Of a stretch of 64,000 nucleotides of DNA, positions 1 to 8,720 are shown piece by piece. The notes under the pieces are model-generated. The model ran no database searches, was not told the origin of the DNA, and was given only the letters and a program-made list of their open reading frames with translations. The stretch comes from Granulosicoccus sp. (GTDB lineage: Bacteria; Pseudomonadota; Gammaproteobacteria; Granulosicoccales; Granulosicoccaceae): the NCBI GenBank assembly GCA_020627685.1, contig JAHDGK010000019.1, positions 20,948 through 84,947 of the forward strand, written 5' to 3'. A program made the position numbers and the translations under genes. Position 1 is the first letter of the stretch. Each line of letters begins with the position of its first letter.

Positions 1-279
1 TTCCATTGCGTTCGCCCTAAACCTTTCAGTGAAGCTCAACTGGAGCGTAGTGGGCTAACTACACGCAGCTTCGCCTATCTTGACACACGCGATTGTTCCA
101 CCCGTTCAACAAAGTCTGCTTAAGCAAGCACTTATAAATTACTTGTTAGCAGAAATCACATGATAAAGCGTCATTAGCGGGCTGATATGTACCAGTGGAA
201 AGGTATCCCCAACGAACAGTTTCTTCACCTAAACGCAAACTGTGATTAAATAATTTTTTGACAATCATGTAGCAAGCAT

Positions 280-906
280 ATGGTCGATCAAGTCAATCTT
301 CCGTTGATACTGTTGGCAGCATTAGTTTCCACCGCCAGTCCCGGGCCTGCCACGCTGGCTATTGCGGGGGCGTCCATGAGTAATGGGCGTCGAAACGGTT
401 TGGCGATGGCTGCTGGAATAACGACAGGCTCATGGCTATGGTCCGTATCGGCCGCAATGGGGCTTGGAGCCATCATGTTGGCTAATGCTTGGGCGTTTGA
501 AGTTATTCGTTACATGGGTGCCTGCTATCTCTTGTATCTGGCATTTCGATCAGCACGTTCGGCATTTGTCGGGTCTTCTAGCGTGGAAATTTCCGGCCGG
601 GTGCAATCGACAAAGTCAGCTTACTTTCACGGACTGGGGCTGCATATAACGAATCCCAAGGCTATCCTGTTTTTTGGGGCGCTTTTTTCAATTGGGATGC
701 CGGCGGGTGCCTCGGGTAGCACTTTGGCTTTAGTTATCGTGGCTGTAGGGCTTCAGAGTTGTCTGGTCTTTCATTCCTATGCCATTTTATTTTCGAACAG
801 CTCGATGTCTAGACGCTACACCCGGCTGCAAAAATGGTTTGACTGCGCGTTTGCAGTTGCATTTGGAGTGGCGGGTATCAAGGTTCTTACGACGCGAATT
901 TCATGA
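280..906 (+). CDS. LysE/RhtB family exporter
   Basis: Small inner-membrane exporter of the LysE/RhtB family, whose members export amino acids or similar small metabolites. The 208 residues are the usual family length and contain about five to six hydrophobic segments. The family signature SPGPATLAIAG lies near residue 20 and the second conserved motif NPKAILFFGAL near residue 126. The ATG at 280 gives a normal N-terminus. The stop overlaps a possible ATG of the next gene (ATGA at 903-906), so the two are probably co-transcribed. The substrate cannot be read from sequence. It is the first gene of a run of small accessory genes on this strand. Confidence 0.9.
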   Translation: MVDQVNLPLILLAALVSTASPGPATLAIAGASMSNGRRNGLAMAAGITTGSWLWSVSAAMGLGAIMLANAWAFEVIRYMGACYLLYLAFRSARSAFVGSSSVEISGRVQSTKSAYFHGLGLHITNPKAILFFGALFSIGMPAGASGSTLALVIVAVGLQSCLVFHSYAILFSNSSMSRRYTRLQKWFDCAFAVAFGVAGIKVLTTRIS

Positions 907-917
907 AGGGAAATACG

Positions 918-1538
918 ATGAAACTTAAACTAAACGCGGTGCATAAGTCTGTTCAGTCGTTTGCTCTATTAGCTTTACTGCTCTCCGTTTTAAGCCTTCA
1001 GACTATTAACGCAGCTCAGGCAGAAGACACAGCAAGCACTGACTCATGGCAACAAGTTAATGAGGGTAAAGCCATTATCATTATGAGACATGCTTTAGCT
1101 CCTGGTATTGGTGACCCTGCAGAATTCAATATTGATCAATGTGAAACTCAGCGAAACTTATCGGATGTTGGTAGAGCACAAGCTAAAAATATTGGCAATG
1201 TGCTTCGTGAAAATGGTGTAGAAAAAGCCGATATCTTGAGTAGTCAATGGTGTCGTTGTGTTGAAACCGCAGTACTACTGAATTTTGGAGAGCCTGTTGA
1301 GTTTCCAGTTATAAATTCGTTTTTCCAAGATAGGAGTACAGAGCCTGCACAAACCTCTGCGCTTCGTCAGCACATAAAGGACTGGATTAGCGATGGAGAT
1401 GAAACGGTTCGGGTTTTAGTTTCACATCAGGTCAACATCAGTGCGCTGACCAGCACCTACGCTAATTCTGGCGATATGCTGATTGTGACGATGAAAAATA
1501 ATGAAATAGTCGTCTTAGATCAGATTCAAACTCAGTAA
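918..1538 (+). CDS. Secreted histidine phosphatase superfamily protein
   Basis: Branch-1-like histidine phosphatase with an N-terminal signal peptide (hydrophobic stretch about residues 12-30, probable cleavage near AAQAEDT). The catalytic RH motif appears as IIIMRHA and the second catalytic His as VLVSHQVN near the C-terminus, so both key histidines are present. I prefer the ATG at 918 because a GAAGGGA ribosome site sits just upstream; an in-frame ATG at 903 overlaps the exporter stop. The substrate is unknown; a periplasmic phosphatase is the inference. Its codons are visibly richer in A and T than those of the flanking genes, which suggests separate ancestry. Confidence 0.85.
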   Translation: MKLKLNAVHKSVQSFALLALLLSVLSLQTINAAQAEDTASTDSWQQVNEGKAIIIMRHALAPGIGDPAEFNIDQCETQRNLSDVGRAQAKNIGNVLRENGVEKADILSSQWCRCVETAVLLNFGEPVEFPVINSFFQDRSTEPAQTSALRQHIKDWISDGDETVRVLVSHQVNISALTSTYANSGDMLIVTMKNNEIVVLDQIQTQ

Positions 1539-1550
1539 CTGAAGATTCCA

Positions 1551-2054
1551 ATGTCTGATACCACTCGTCCATCGATCAAACAACTCGTAGAGCACTGGAA
1601 GCTAGAGCCGATGGGTACAGAAAATGTTCTGTTCACACAAACCTACCAGTCTGCTGTTGCCACTGCCGAAGGCAGGCCTCAATACACCGCCATCATTGCA
1701 CTCATGACGCGCGATGCCGGCTCATTCTCCGATATGCATAGACTGGCTAGCGATGAGCTTTGGCATTTTTATCTGGGTGACCCTATCGAGCTTCTACTGC
1801 TTCACCCTGATGGGCGTCATGAACTCATTGTCTTGGGTCAAAATGTGCTTTTTAGTGAAAAGTTGCAACATCTAGTGCCTGCGGGTACTTGGATGGGGGC
1901 CCGCGTCAAACCCGGAGGGGAGTACAGTGTTTTTGGAAATACCATGGCACCGGGTTTTACTGAAAACGACTTTGAGTTGGGAGACAGAGACGCCCTTAGC
2001 CAACAGTGGCCACAGCACAGCGACCTAATAGTCGCTCTAACTCGAACACCCTAA
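1551..2054 (+). CDS. DUF985 (Cupin_5) family protein
   Basis: A 167-residue protein of the DUF985/Cupin_5 family. The N-terminal helix SIKQLVEHWKLEP and the core ELWHFYLGDPIELLLLHPDG are typical of the fold, a single double-stranded beta-helix. Family members are cytoplasmic and mostly uncharacterised; some have been linked to sugar epimerase-like folds. It starts only 12 bases after the histidine phosphatase stop, so it probably shares that transcript. No specific function is supported. Confidence 0.85.
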   Translation: MSDTTRPSIKQLVEHWKLEPMGTENVLFTQTYQSAVATAEGRPQYTAIIALMTRDAGSFSDMHRLASDELWHFYLGDPIELLLLHPDGRHELIVLGQNVLFSEKLQHLVPAGTWMGARVKPGGEYSVFGNTMAPGFTENDFELGDRDALSQQWPQHSDLIVALTRTP

Positions 2055-2160
2055 CCCCTCCGTAGGGCAGTCCACTTTTAGAAAGAATGTCCGTGCGCAT
2101 CTTCAGGGCGTGAGATTTAAAAGTTGATACGGATAACGATCTAGATATTTGCGAATCAGA

Positions 2161-2186
2161 ATATCTATCTATCAATAGGTAGATAT
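2161..2186. promoter_or_regulatory. Near-perfect 26-bp dyad, probable operator
   Basis: Two 12-base arms, ATATCTATCTAT and ATAGGTAGATAT, flank a 2-base centre with only one mismatched pair. It lies about 100 bases upstream of the VOC gene in an otherwise gene-free 229-base gap. The symmetry fits a dimeric repressor site. No regulator gene is adjacent. Confidence 0.5.
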
Positions 2187-2204
2187 GCTATCTTCTTTCC
2201 TGGA

Positions 2205-2241
2205 GGTCGCGTCGATATTTGTCATTTGGCAAAACGCGACC
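2205..2241. repeat. Perfect 8-bp inverted repeat upstream of VOC gene
   Basis: GGTCGCGT at 2205-2212 is the exact reverse complement of ACGCGACC at 2234-2241, with a 21-base loop. It lies 43 bases before the VOC start codon, inside the probable leader, so it could be an RNA hairpin or a second operator. Confidence 0.45.
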
Positions 2242-2283
2242 CGGAAAAATATGTTTCAAACCGCGATATAGAGAGAGTTAAGC

Positions 2284-2658
2284 ATGATCGGATATACAAC
2301 TATAGGTACGAAAAACCTTGAAAAAGCGCTGAGCTTTTATGACGCCTTGCTCGAGCTGGTTAATGGTAAACAGCTGATGGGCCTGGATCGAATAAAGTTC
2401 TACGGAACTGATGCGGGCGGGGCTATGCTTGCTGTCTGCACTCCGGCAGACGAGTCAGATCACCAGTGTGGTAACGGTCAAATGGTAGCCATACCCGGAG
2501 GCTCTCCTGAGGGGGCTGACGCGCTGTATGCAAAAGCCATTGAACTTGGCGCCACGGATGAAGGGGCACCCGGACAACGGTTTCCGTTTTTCTACGGCGG
2601 CTATGTGAGAGATCCCGATGGAAACAAACTCTGCTTCTTTCACATGACCCCGGCATAG
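2284..2658 (+). CDS. VOC/glyoxalase superfamily protein
   Basis: Single-module vicinal oxygen chelate protein of 124 residues. It opens with IGYTTIGTKNLEKALSFYDAL and ends with YVRDPDGNKLCFF, both hallmarks of glyoxalase/bleomycin-resistance-like folds that work as dimers around a divalent metal. This subfamily is commonly annotated as glyoxalase-like without a proven substrate. It stands alone behind a 229-base gap holding two inverted repeats, which suggests its own regulation. Confidence 0.85.
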   Translation: MIGYTTIGTKNLEKALSFYDALLELVNGKQLMGLDRIKFYGTDAGGAMLAVCTPADESDHQCGNGQMVAIPGGSPEGADALYAKAIELGATDEGAPGQRFPFFYGGYVRDPDGNKLCFFHMTPA

Positions 2659-2771
2659 TTACGTACAACTCGGTTAAGCACTGATATGCTTAGAGCGTCG
2701 CCGCAAAAATTTGGATGTCGGCGCTTTAAGCCTTATCAGTCAACTTTACCTCACGAGTTTTTGTATCTGTT

Positions 2772-3257
2772 ATGAGTACAATTAATGTTCGCCAAGCCGT
2801 CAAATCAGATGCAGAAACTATCCATCGTTTTATTATGGAGCTCGCCATATACGAAAAGGCTGAGCATGAAGTTAAGTCAACCGTTGCGGACATTGAAGCT
2901 ACCCTGTTCACAGACGGTTGCACAGCACATGCCCTAATCTGCGAGCTGGATGCTGAACCGGTGGGCATGGCGGTCTACTTTTTTAACTATTCAACGTGGC
3001 TTGGTCAAAATGGTATTTATCTAGAGGATCTATACGTATCCCCTAATAATCGCGGCCATGGTTTAGGCAAAAAGTTAATGGCCGGGCTCGCCCGTATTGC
3101 TGTAGAAAAGAATTGCGGTCGAATGGACTGGAGTGTGCTGGATTGGAATCAACCCGCCATTGATGTCTACGATGCGATTGGTGCGAAACCGCAGTCTGAG
3201 TGGATAGGGTATAGGCTCTCCGGCACAGCTCTTAATGACTTGGCAGCAACAGAGTGA
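2772..3257 (+). CDS. GNAT family N-acetyltransferase
   Basis: Acetyl-CoA-dependent acetyltransferase of 161 residues. The acyl-CoA binding motif A is visible as LEDLYVSPNNRGHGLGKKLM near residues 83-102, and the C-terminal half carries the MDWSVLDWNQPAIDVYDAIG block typical of spermidine/diamine acetyltransferase-like members (SAT family). Polyamines or a thialysine-like amine are therefore plausible substrates, by inference. The stop overlaps the GTG of the next gene. Confidence 0.88.
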   Translation: MSTINVRQAVKSDAETIHRFIMELAIYEKAEHEVKSTVADIEATLFTDGCTAHALICELDAEPVGMAVYFFNYSTWLGQNGIYLEDLYVSPNNRGHGLGKKLMAGLARIAVEKNCGRMDWSVLDWNQPAIDVYDAIGAKPQSEWIGYRLSGTALNDLAATE

Positions 3258-3262
3258 GCGAA

Positions 3263-3655
3263 ATGCGTGAATATCATGGCTCATGCCATTGTGGAAACGT
3301 GAAGTTTCTTTTGAACACGACCATTTCGGAATTTACAACTTGCGATTGCTCGTTGTGTGTAAAGAAAAACGCACATATGCTTAAAGTGCATGAGTCTGAG
3401 TTCACGCTTCAATCAGATTGGGATACTGTTTCGGAATACCAGTGGAACACTCGAGTTGCCAGACATTATTTCTGCAAACGTTGTGGCATTTATACATTTC
3501 ATCGTAAACGTTCAGCGCCTGAGTTTTTTGGTATCAATGTTTACTGTATCGACAATTTGGATGCTTCATCCATAAACACGGTTGCGACGGAAGGGGCCAA
3601 CATGACTATCGAATGCACAGAGCCAAGAGATGTTTGGCCCGGTCCTGTCAGGTAG
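3263..3655 (+). CDS. GFA/CENP-V family zinc protein
   Basis: Glutathione-dependent formaldehyde-activating enzyme (GFA/CENP-V) domain protein. All zinc ligand groups are visible: CHCG at the start, CDCSLC near residue 30, and CKRCG near residue 77. The ATG at 3263 gives the canonical MREYHGSCHCG beginning; a GTG at 3254 overlapping the GNAT stop is the alternative. Most single-domain members lack demonstrated formaldehyde chemistry, so the family name should not be read as an activity. Confidence 0.87.
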   Translation: MREYHGSCHCGNVKFLLNTTISEFTTCDCSLCVKKNAHMLKVHESEFTLQSDWDTVSEYQWNTRVARHYFCKRCGIYTFHRKRSAPEFFGINVYCIDNLDASSINTVATEGANMTIECTEPRDVWPGPVR

Positions 3656-3662
3656 AAACGAT

Positions 3663-4592
3663 ATGTATAATTTTCATACTGTTGATGTTTTTACATCGCG
3701 CAAATTTACCGGAAACTCTTTAGCGATAGTTGAGCAAGCAGACGATCTAACTGATTCGCAAATGCAGACTTTGGCCCGCGAATTTAATTTGCCGGAAACT
3801 ATTTTCATTCAACGCCCTGATAGTCCAGCCAATACAGCCAAAGTAAGAATTTTTTTGCCATTAAAAGAAATTCCTTTTGCAGGCCATCCCACTATTGGTT
3901 GTGCGATTTTTATCGCCCAGAAAATATACGGCGCGGAAGGTGATTTTGAAACCGAGGTAAGGCTTGAGGAACAAGCAGGTCTTGTTCCCGTGATGGTTGA
4001 GCGGAAATCAGGGGAGATAAGAGCTCAACTCACTGCACCAGTTGTTCCGTATCCTGTCGACGCGCCCGCTAGCGAAGGGCAGCTTGTTCTTGACGTAAAA
4101 AATGCAGCAGCAGCTTATGGCTTGGAAGAGGCTGACGTTCTGAAGGAACCGATGGGGCCGTCAGCTCATGCTGGTGGACCCACGTTCATTTTTATACCCG
4201 TAGCCAGCCGTGAAGCTTTGTCTCGGGCCCGTGCTTGCGAACCGCTTTGCACAACGCTGCCTCAGTTGTATGGAGGGACTGGCGGATATCTTTATTGCAT
4301 CGATTCAGATAGCCGTGTTATCCACGCCAGAATGTTTGCGCCAAGTGGTGGTATTCCTGAAGACCCTGCGACAGGCTCAGCCATTGCTTTGTTGGCGTCA
4401 CAACTCAATGTTTCCGGCTTGCTCCATGAAGGCTCACAGACATTTGAAATACAGCAAGGCTACGACATGGGCAGACCCAGTCAGATTCAATTGGAAATTG
4501 ATGTGGCTGGCACGCGTTTGGAAGCCGTGCGTGTTTCCGGTACCAGTGTTCCTATCAGCCAAGGTCAAATAGTTGTTCCTGACAACAATTAA
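3663..4592 (+). CDS. PhzF family isomerase-like protein
   Basis: PhzF-family protein of 309 residues when started at the ATG at 3663 (MYNFHTVDVF), the canonical N-terminus. A longer reading from 3630 would run into the GFA gene. Family motifs FTGNSLAIV, PFAGHPTIG and EDPATGSA are intact; the first two lie in the N-terminal half of the two-lobed diaminopimelate-epimerase fold, with the catalytic Glu expected in the region around LPETIF. There are no other phenazine genes here, so a phenazine role is not supported. It is more likely a general isomerase of unknown substrate. Confidence 0.9.
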   Translation: MYNFHTVDVFTSRKFTGNSLAIVEQADDLTDSQMQTLAREFNLPETIFIQRPDSPANTAKVRIFLPLKEIPFAGHPTIGCAIFIAQKIYGAEGDFETEVRLEEQAGLVPVMVERKSGEIRAQLTAPVVPYPVDAPASEGQLVLDVKNAAAAYGLEEADVLKEPMGPSAHAGGPTFIFIPVASREALSRARACEPLCTTLPQLYGGTGGYLYCIDSDSRVIHARMFAPSGGIPEDPATGSAIALLASQLNVSGLLHEGSQTFEIQQGYDMGRPSQIQLEIDVAGTRLEAVRVSGTSVPISQGQIVVPDNN

Positions 4593-4821
4593 GACGCATG
4601 GCCGGCTTGCTCCAATGCTTATCTGAAGAATCCGTGTAGTTTTAATATGAGCCTTAAGGTGCCTTCAACATACAGTGGATCAATAGATTGGGTAGAAGTG
4701 TATAGACAGCACTATTCAATTGACACGATCGAAACCCGACTGTCCGGGTACAAAAAAACGCTGTTCCGCTAACTGCAGAATAGTCATTTTTTGCTCAAAC
4801 TTACGGATATAATCTGTGCCA

Positions 4822-6621
4822 ATGGACGCACATGATCAAATTTCTGTTATCGAGGCATTGGCTTGTTTAGGGGATCTACCCCTCAACCAATTGTCTGAAT
4901 TGATCAAGCGGCTTGAGTCCAAACGTATAGCGGCTCAGCAGCCGGTATATTCAAAAGGAGACGATGCGGATTGGGTCTATTTCGTCGGTTCTGGACGCTT
5001 AGCCAGATTTGATGAAGAAACCTACCAGGGCCAGCTTTCTCGAGGTGATATGGCCGGGTGGGACAGCTTTTATCACCAGTGCCCACGTGATCACACTCTG
5101 TTAGCGCAAAATGACTGTTTCGTTTACGGCCTTGACAGGCAAAATCTGCAAGAACTGATTAAGGATGTGCCGGAAATACTCGCTGGATTTCTCAGCGCGG
5201 CCACGCCTGTTCCGACAACAGGTAAGCCTGCATCGAATGTGGCCGTCAATCGGCAGATCGGCGTTTTTATGTTCGAGGATTTGGAATCGGTCAGCGAACT
5301 CGTTACGCAAAAATTTATGCAGAGCTATTCCGATAATCCTCGAGTGGCCAGTTTTAATTGCGAGGCTTTTTGCCAATTGGCAGGTATTGGTCAAGCGTAT
5401 GAGAATCTGTCCGGTCACTTAGCGGCCGATGTATTTGCTCATTTGGAGAGCGATCACGACACTGTTGTCTATTTAGCGAACGCTCATGAGCCGCAAACCT
5501 GGATGGATAAAATTGTGCACCAGGTGGACACGCTAGTCGTCATTGTTAAAGATGGAACAAGCGCATTACCTGCGTGGTTTGAAAACCTGCTTAAAGCAAC
5601 AGGCAAGCGACCAGGCCTTGTCGTGCTGCGCACAGGATCGGCTGAATTCGGTCAATCGTCCAGAGCGCTTTGGAATGTGTTCGAACCGGAATGGCACTAC
5701 CGCTTGCACATTGATGATACTCGTCGATGGGCATCGGTTGGTCGAATGGCGCAGGGGCGGGCTATTAACCTCGTGCTTTCCGGCGGCGGTTGTCTGGGCG
5801 CCATCCATTGTGGAATTTTGCAAGCTTTAAATGACGGTAATTTTCCCATCGACACCATTGGCGGAACTTCGGCCGGGGCCGGAGTTGCGATTGGCTATGC
5901 GCTTGGTGATACGACTGAAGAAATTTCCAGAAAATTTCGTTATGCGTTTACTGAGCAGAAGCCGTTTAGCGCTTACACGCTACCGTTCTACGGATTGCTC
6001 AGCCCTAAGAAGCTAGATCGTGTTCTGAAGGAAATCTCTGAAGATCGCTGGTTGGAGGAGAGTCATATACCGATTCATGCAACCGTTACAAATCTCACCC
6101 AATCCACTGCGGAAGTGCTGACAACCGGGCCAGCCTGGGAAGCCATGCGGATGTCGGGATCATTACCAGGGATATTGCCGCCGTTCATCCGAAACGGCTA
6201 TTCCTACATAGACGGTGGGGTAATGAACAATTTTCCGATCTCAGTCGCTAAGCAGAAGTACGGAGGACGCTTCGTCGGTGTGACGTTTAAAATCCCCAGT
6301 GATGACCTCATACAGTGTCGTTACGAGGACCGCCCAAATTCGTTTCAGGCCGTGTTGTCTAAGCTCAATCTAGCGAAAGCAAACGACTACCCCGGTTTGG
6401 GAGGGGTTTTGGCAAATTCCCTAATGCTAAGCAACTCCTCTGTTCTTAAGGACGCGATCAACCGTGTTGACTTGCTCCTGCATCCGCCGGTGCCTCATAA
6501 CGTCGGTGTGACCTCGTTTGAGCGTTTTGACGAACTTTACGAAATAGGTGTAGAGTACGGACGTCAGTATATCGCTGACCTAAAAAAGTCCGGATCCGCG
6601 GACGATTGGATCGATTTTTAA
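4822..6621 (+). CDS. cNMP-binding-like/patatin phospholipase (NTE-type)
   Basis: A 599-residue protein built like a bacterial neuropathy target esterase. Residues about 10-130 form a cyclic-nucleotide-binding-like domain, about 145-290 a middle alpha/beta segment, and about 315-500 a patatin lipase domain. The Ser-Asp dyad is intact: oxyanion loop GGGCLG at 321-326, nucleophile GTSAG with Ser350, and DGG with Asp464. The phosphate-binding cassette of the N-terminal domain is degenerate, so nucleotide binding is doubtful. I see no signal peptide. It heads a tight operon with STAS, anti-sigma-like ATPase and two-component genes, so it is probably the effector or an accessory lipase of that pathway. 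A GTG at 4816 is an alternative start. Confidence 0.88.
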   Translation: MDAHDQISVIEALACLGDLPLNQLSELIKRLESKRIAAQQPVYSKGDDADWVYFVGSGRLARFDEETYQGQLSRGDMAGWDSFYHQCPRDHTLLAQNDCFVYGLDRQNLQELIKDVPEILAGFLSAATPVPTTGKPASNVAVNRQIGVFMFEDLESVSELVTQKFMQSYSDNPRVASFNCEAFCQLAGIGQAYENLSGHLAADVFAHLESDHDTVVYLANAHEPQTWMDKIVHQVDTLVVIVKDGTSALPAWFENLLKATGKRPGLVVLRTGSAEFGQSSRALWNVFEPEWHYRLHIDDTRRWASVGRMAQGRAINLVLSGGGCLGAIHCGILQALNDGNFPIDTIGGTSAGAGVAIGYALGDTTEEISRKFRYAFTEQKPFSAYTLPFYGLLSPKKLDRVLKEISEDRWLEESHIPIHATVTNLTQSTAEVLTTGPAWEAMRMSGSLPGILPPFIRNGYSYIDGGVMNNFPISVAKQKYGGRFVGVTFKIPSDDLIQCRYEDRPNSFQAVLSKLNLAKANDYPGLGGVLANSLMLSNSSVLKDAINRVDLLLHPPVPHNVGVTSFERFDELYEIGVEYGRQYIADLKKSGSADDWIDF

Positions 6622-6654
6622 CGGCAACTCTAGGTAATCAGGTAGCAACTGACG

Positions 6655-6996
6655 ATGGCACTAGGAATTGAAAAGCATGTCAGTAACGGCGTTACGACTC
6701 TCAAACTTACTGGAGACTTAGACACCGCTACAGCCGGTCAGTTGGAAAGTACCGTTAAGGAAATTATCGCCGGTGAGCGCCCTGGCATCGTCTTTGACAT
6801 GGGCGGAATATCGTATGTGTCGAGTTTCGGGTTGCGCGTGATCGTCTACACCTCCAAAGCTATGCGTGCTCACGGCGATCGGTTTGCCATGCACAGTATC
6901 CAGCAGGACGTGATGGAGATTCTAAACATCAGTGGGCTTAACCGATTGCTCAAGGTCGTTGAGACTCAAGATGATGCTATTGCCTTAATCGACTGA
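6655..6996 (+). CDS. STAS domain anti-sigma factor antagonist-like protein
   Basis: Single-domain STAS protein of 113 residues, similar to SpoIIAA/RsbV. The conserved strand-loop YVSSFGLRVI (residues 54-63) aligns with the phosphorylation loop of anti-anti-sigma factors. Ser57 occupies the phospho-acceptor position, although the usual Asp before it is Ser here. In partner switching the unphosphorylated form binds the ATPase/kinase partner. It lies 33 bases after the patatin gene and 16 before the ATPase gene, so the three are co-transcribed. Confidence 0.92.
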   Translation: MALGIEKHVSNGVTTLKLTGDLDTATAGQLESTVKEIIAGERPGIVFDMGGISYVSSFGLRVIVYTSKAMRAHGDRFAMHSIQQDVMEILNISGLNRLLKVVETQDDAIALID

Positions 6997-7012
6997 TCCC
7001 GGAGTATCTTCG

Positions 7013-7441
7013 ATGACTGCGGCCGAAAAATCGATAAGCAATTCTATAGAAAAACTGGAAGAGCTGGTCAGCTGGTTGACCCAATGGCTTTCAGACCATG
7101 AGGTTTCCGGCTCCATTGCGTACAAGCTACGTTTTGCGATGGAAGAAATCACCACTAACGCGGTGTATTACGGATTCCCGACCGGAACGAGCGGGACTGT
7201 CACTGTGCGTATTCATGAAGAAGTACGCCATGAGAAGTATCGTTTAGACATTCTTGACGATGGAGAGGCTTTTAATCCTCTAGAGGAGGCGCCTGAAGCC
7301 GACCCAACATTGGAACTCGACGATCGTGAATTAGGTGGTTTGGGAGTTTTTCTGGTTAAAAATCTCAGTGAAGATTGCAGTTATAAGCGTGAGAATGGAT
7401 GGAATCATTTGACCATCGTTATCGATGCGGAATCAGCTTAG
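7013..7441 (+). CDS. Anti-sigma-type ATP-binding protein (HATPase, SpoIIAB/RsbW-like)
   Basis: A 142-residue GHKL ATPase of the serine-kinase/anti-sigma class. The N box reads EEITTNAVYYGF, the G1 box DDGEAFNP and the G2 box GGLGVFLVKNL, so the ATP site appears complete. Established family members phosphorylate their STAS antagonist and sequester a partner, usually a sigma factor. No sigma factor lies in this operon, so the sequestered target must be encoded elsewhere or be another protein such as the patatin. Confidence 0.9.
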   Translation: MTAAEKSISNSIEKLEELVSWLTQWLSDHEVSGSIAYKLRFAMEEITTNAVYYGFPTGTSGTVTVRIHEEVRHEKYRLDILDDGEAFNPLEEAPEADPTLELDDRELGGLGVFLVKNLSEDCSYKRENGWNHLTIVIDAESA

Positions 7442-7495
7442 TCGTTGTATTTTTGGCTGCGTATTTGGGTAGATATCAATGATGGAATTGAAATA

Positions 7496-8701
7496 ATGTA
7501 CACACTCCTACGGTCGGGAAAAGCTGCTCTAATGGCTGCTATGGCACTTGCAGCCTTATCGGCAAACGCCGAAACAAAAATAGGTGCACCATTTGCTCTC
7601 TCAGGCTCGGTTGCGGCATTAGCCGCTGATATGAAAGCCGGTGCTGCGCTCGCAGCTACGCACGTAAACGCACAGGGTGGAGTGCTGGGTGAGAACTACG
7701 AGTTGCTATACAGGGATTCCGCGTGTGAGCCTGGTAAAGCCGTTGAGGTCGTTAAATCGCTGATTGAAGAAGACGGTGTCAGTGCGCTCGTTGGCCCTGT
7801 GTGTTCTGGGGCCACACTCAGGCAGGCGCAATCTGTCTCTATTCCGGCGGGAGTGGTTACCCTTTCGGTGGCCTCAGCATCTCATCTCATCACCAATTTG
7901 CGCGATCGGGATTTAGTTTTTAGAACAGCCCTATCGGACTCCTATAAGGGTGAGGCGATGGCCGCCTATGTTTTCGAGCAAGGTGTCTCGTCTTTATCGG
8001 TGAGTTTTGCCAGCGATGCGTACAATACAAGCTTGGCAAAAGTTTTTACACAAGCTTTTGAAAAGCTTGGTGGGGAGGTTGTCATCAATCAGGTTCATCA
8101 GCCTGAGAAATCTGATTACAAACGAGAGGTTGACGCCTTGGCAGGTGGCTCAGAAAATCTAGCCTTGTTTGCTTACTACGGCTCGAGTGGCACCCAGCTC
8201 TTGAAAGATGCTGCTGTGGGCGGAAAAATAACAACGGTATTCGGATCAGATGGCCTATTGTCGCAAGAACTTATCGATACTATCGACGCGGCGTTGTTGT
8301 CTGGTATTAGTATTTTAACCACTTCAGCAGATGAATCACGTCAGTCATTCAAGATATGGCAATCACTAGCGGATGAAGCCGGTATACCTGCTTCGGGACC
8401 TTTCGTTGCAAACTCCTACGACGCAGCCTTTATGATGGCTTTAGCGATTGAGGCAGTGCAATCGTCAAACCGCGACATGATATCTGAAGGCTTACGCCAG
8501 ATATCCGGGCCGGAGGGAGAGGTCATTTATCCCGGAGAATTTGCCAAAGCAGCAGCCATTTTGAAATCGGGTGGTAGCGTCAACTATGAAGGAGCTTCTG
8601 GCACAGTGGACTTTGATGCCAAAGGGGATATTGCCGGTTTCGTTAGTATTAACAAAGTCGTCGATGGGCAGTGGGTTGCACAACTGATGACGTCTCAATA
8701 A
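7496..8701 (+). CDS. Periplasmic branched-chain amino acid-type binding protein
   Basis: Type I periplasmic binding protein (Peripla_BP_6, LivJ-like), about 401 residues from the ATG at 7496. That start gives a clean Sec signal peptide ending near LSANAETK; a TTG at 7445 would add an unlikely prefix. Typical features are IGAPFALSGSVAALAADMKAG and the ligand-site region LVGPVCSGATLRQAQS. No permease or ATPase genes are nearby. Instead it sits 19 bases before a membrane histidine kinase, so it most likely presents a ligand to that kinase rather than feeding a transporter. Confidence 0.9.
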   Translation: MYTLLRSGKAALMAAMALAALSANAETKIGAPFALSGSVAALAADMKAGAALAATHVNAQGGVLGENYELLYRDSACEPGKAVEVVKSLIEEDGVSALVGPVCSGATLRQAQSVSIPAGVVTLSVASASHLITNLRDRDLVFRTALSDSYKGEAMAAYVFEQGVSSLSVSFASDAYNTSLAKVFTQAFEKLGGEVVINQVHQPEKSDYKREVDALAGGSENLALFAYYGSSGTQLLKDAAVGGKITTVFGSDGLLSQELIDTIDAALLSGISILTTSADESRQSFKIWQSLADEAGIPASGPFVANSYDAAFMMALAIEAVQSSNRDMISEGLRQISGPEGEVIYPGEFAKAAAILKSGGSVNYEGASGTVDFDAKGDIAGFVSINKVVDGQWVAQLMTSQ

Positions 8702-8720
8702 GTCTGCGCAAGGGCTTACG

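Noticed and set aside
1..279. Gene or RNA at the left edge
   Set aside because: No ORF, tRNA or clear hairpin could be supported. A TTGACA at 258-263 is too close to the exporter start to serve it.
280..4592. Possible integron gene-cassette array
   Set aside because: The genes are of cassette-like types and share one orientation, but the gaps are too short or lack recognisable attC sites, and no integrase is present.
4801..4821. TATAAT at 4808-4813 as promoter of a leaderless patatin transcript
   Set aside because: The -10 match is exact, but no acceptable -35 element lies at the right distance, so it is probably chance in an AT-rich stretch.
5101..5418. Minus-strand 105-codon frame inside the patatin gene
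   Set aside because: No domain is recognisable, there is no ribosome site, and it lies within an intact gene.
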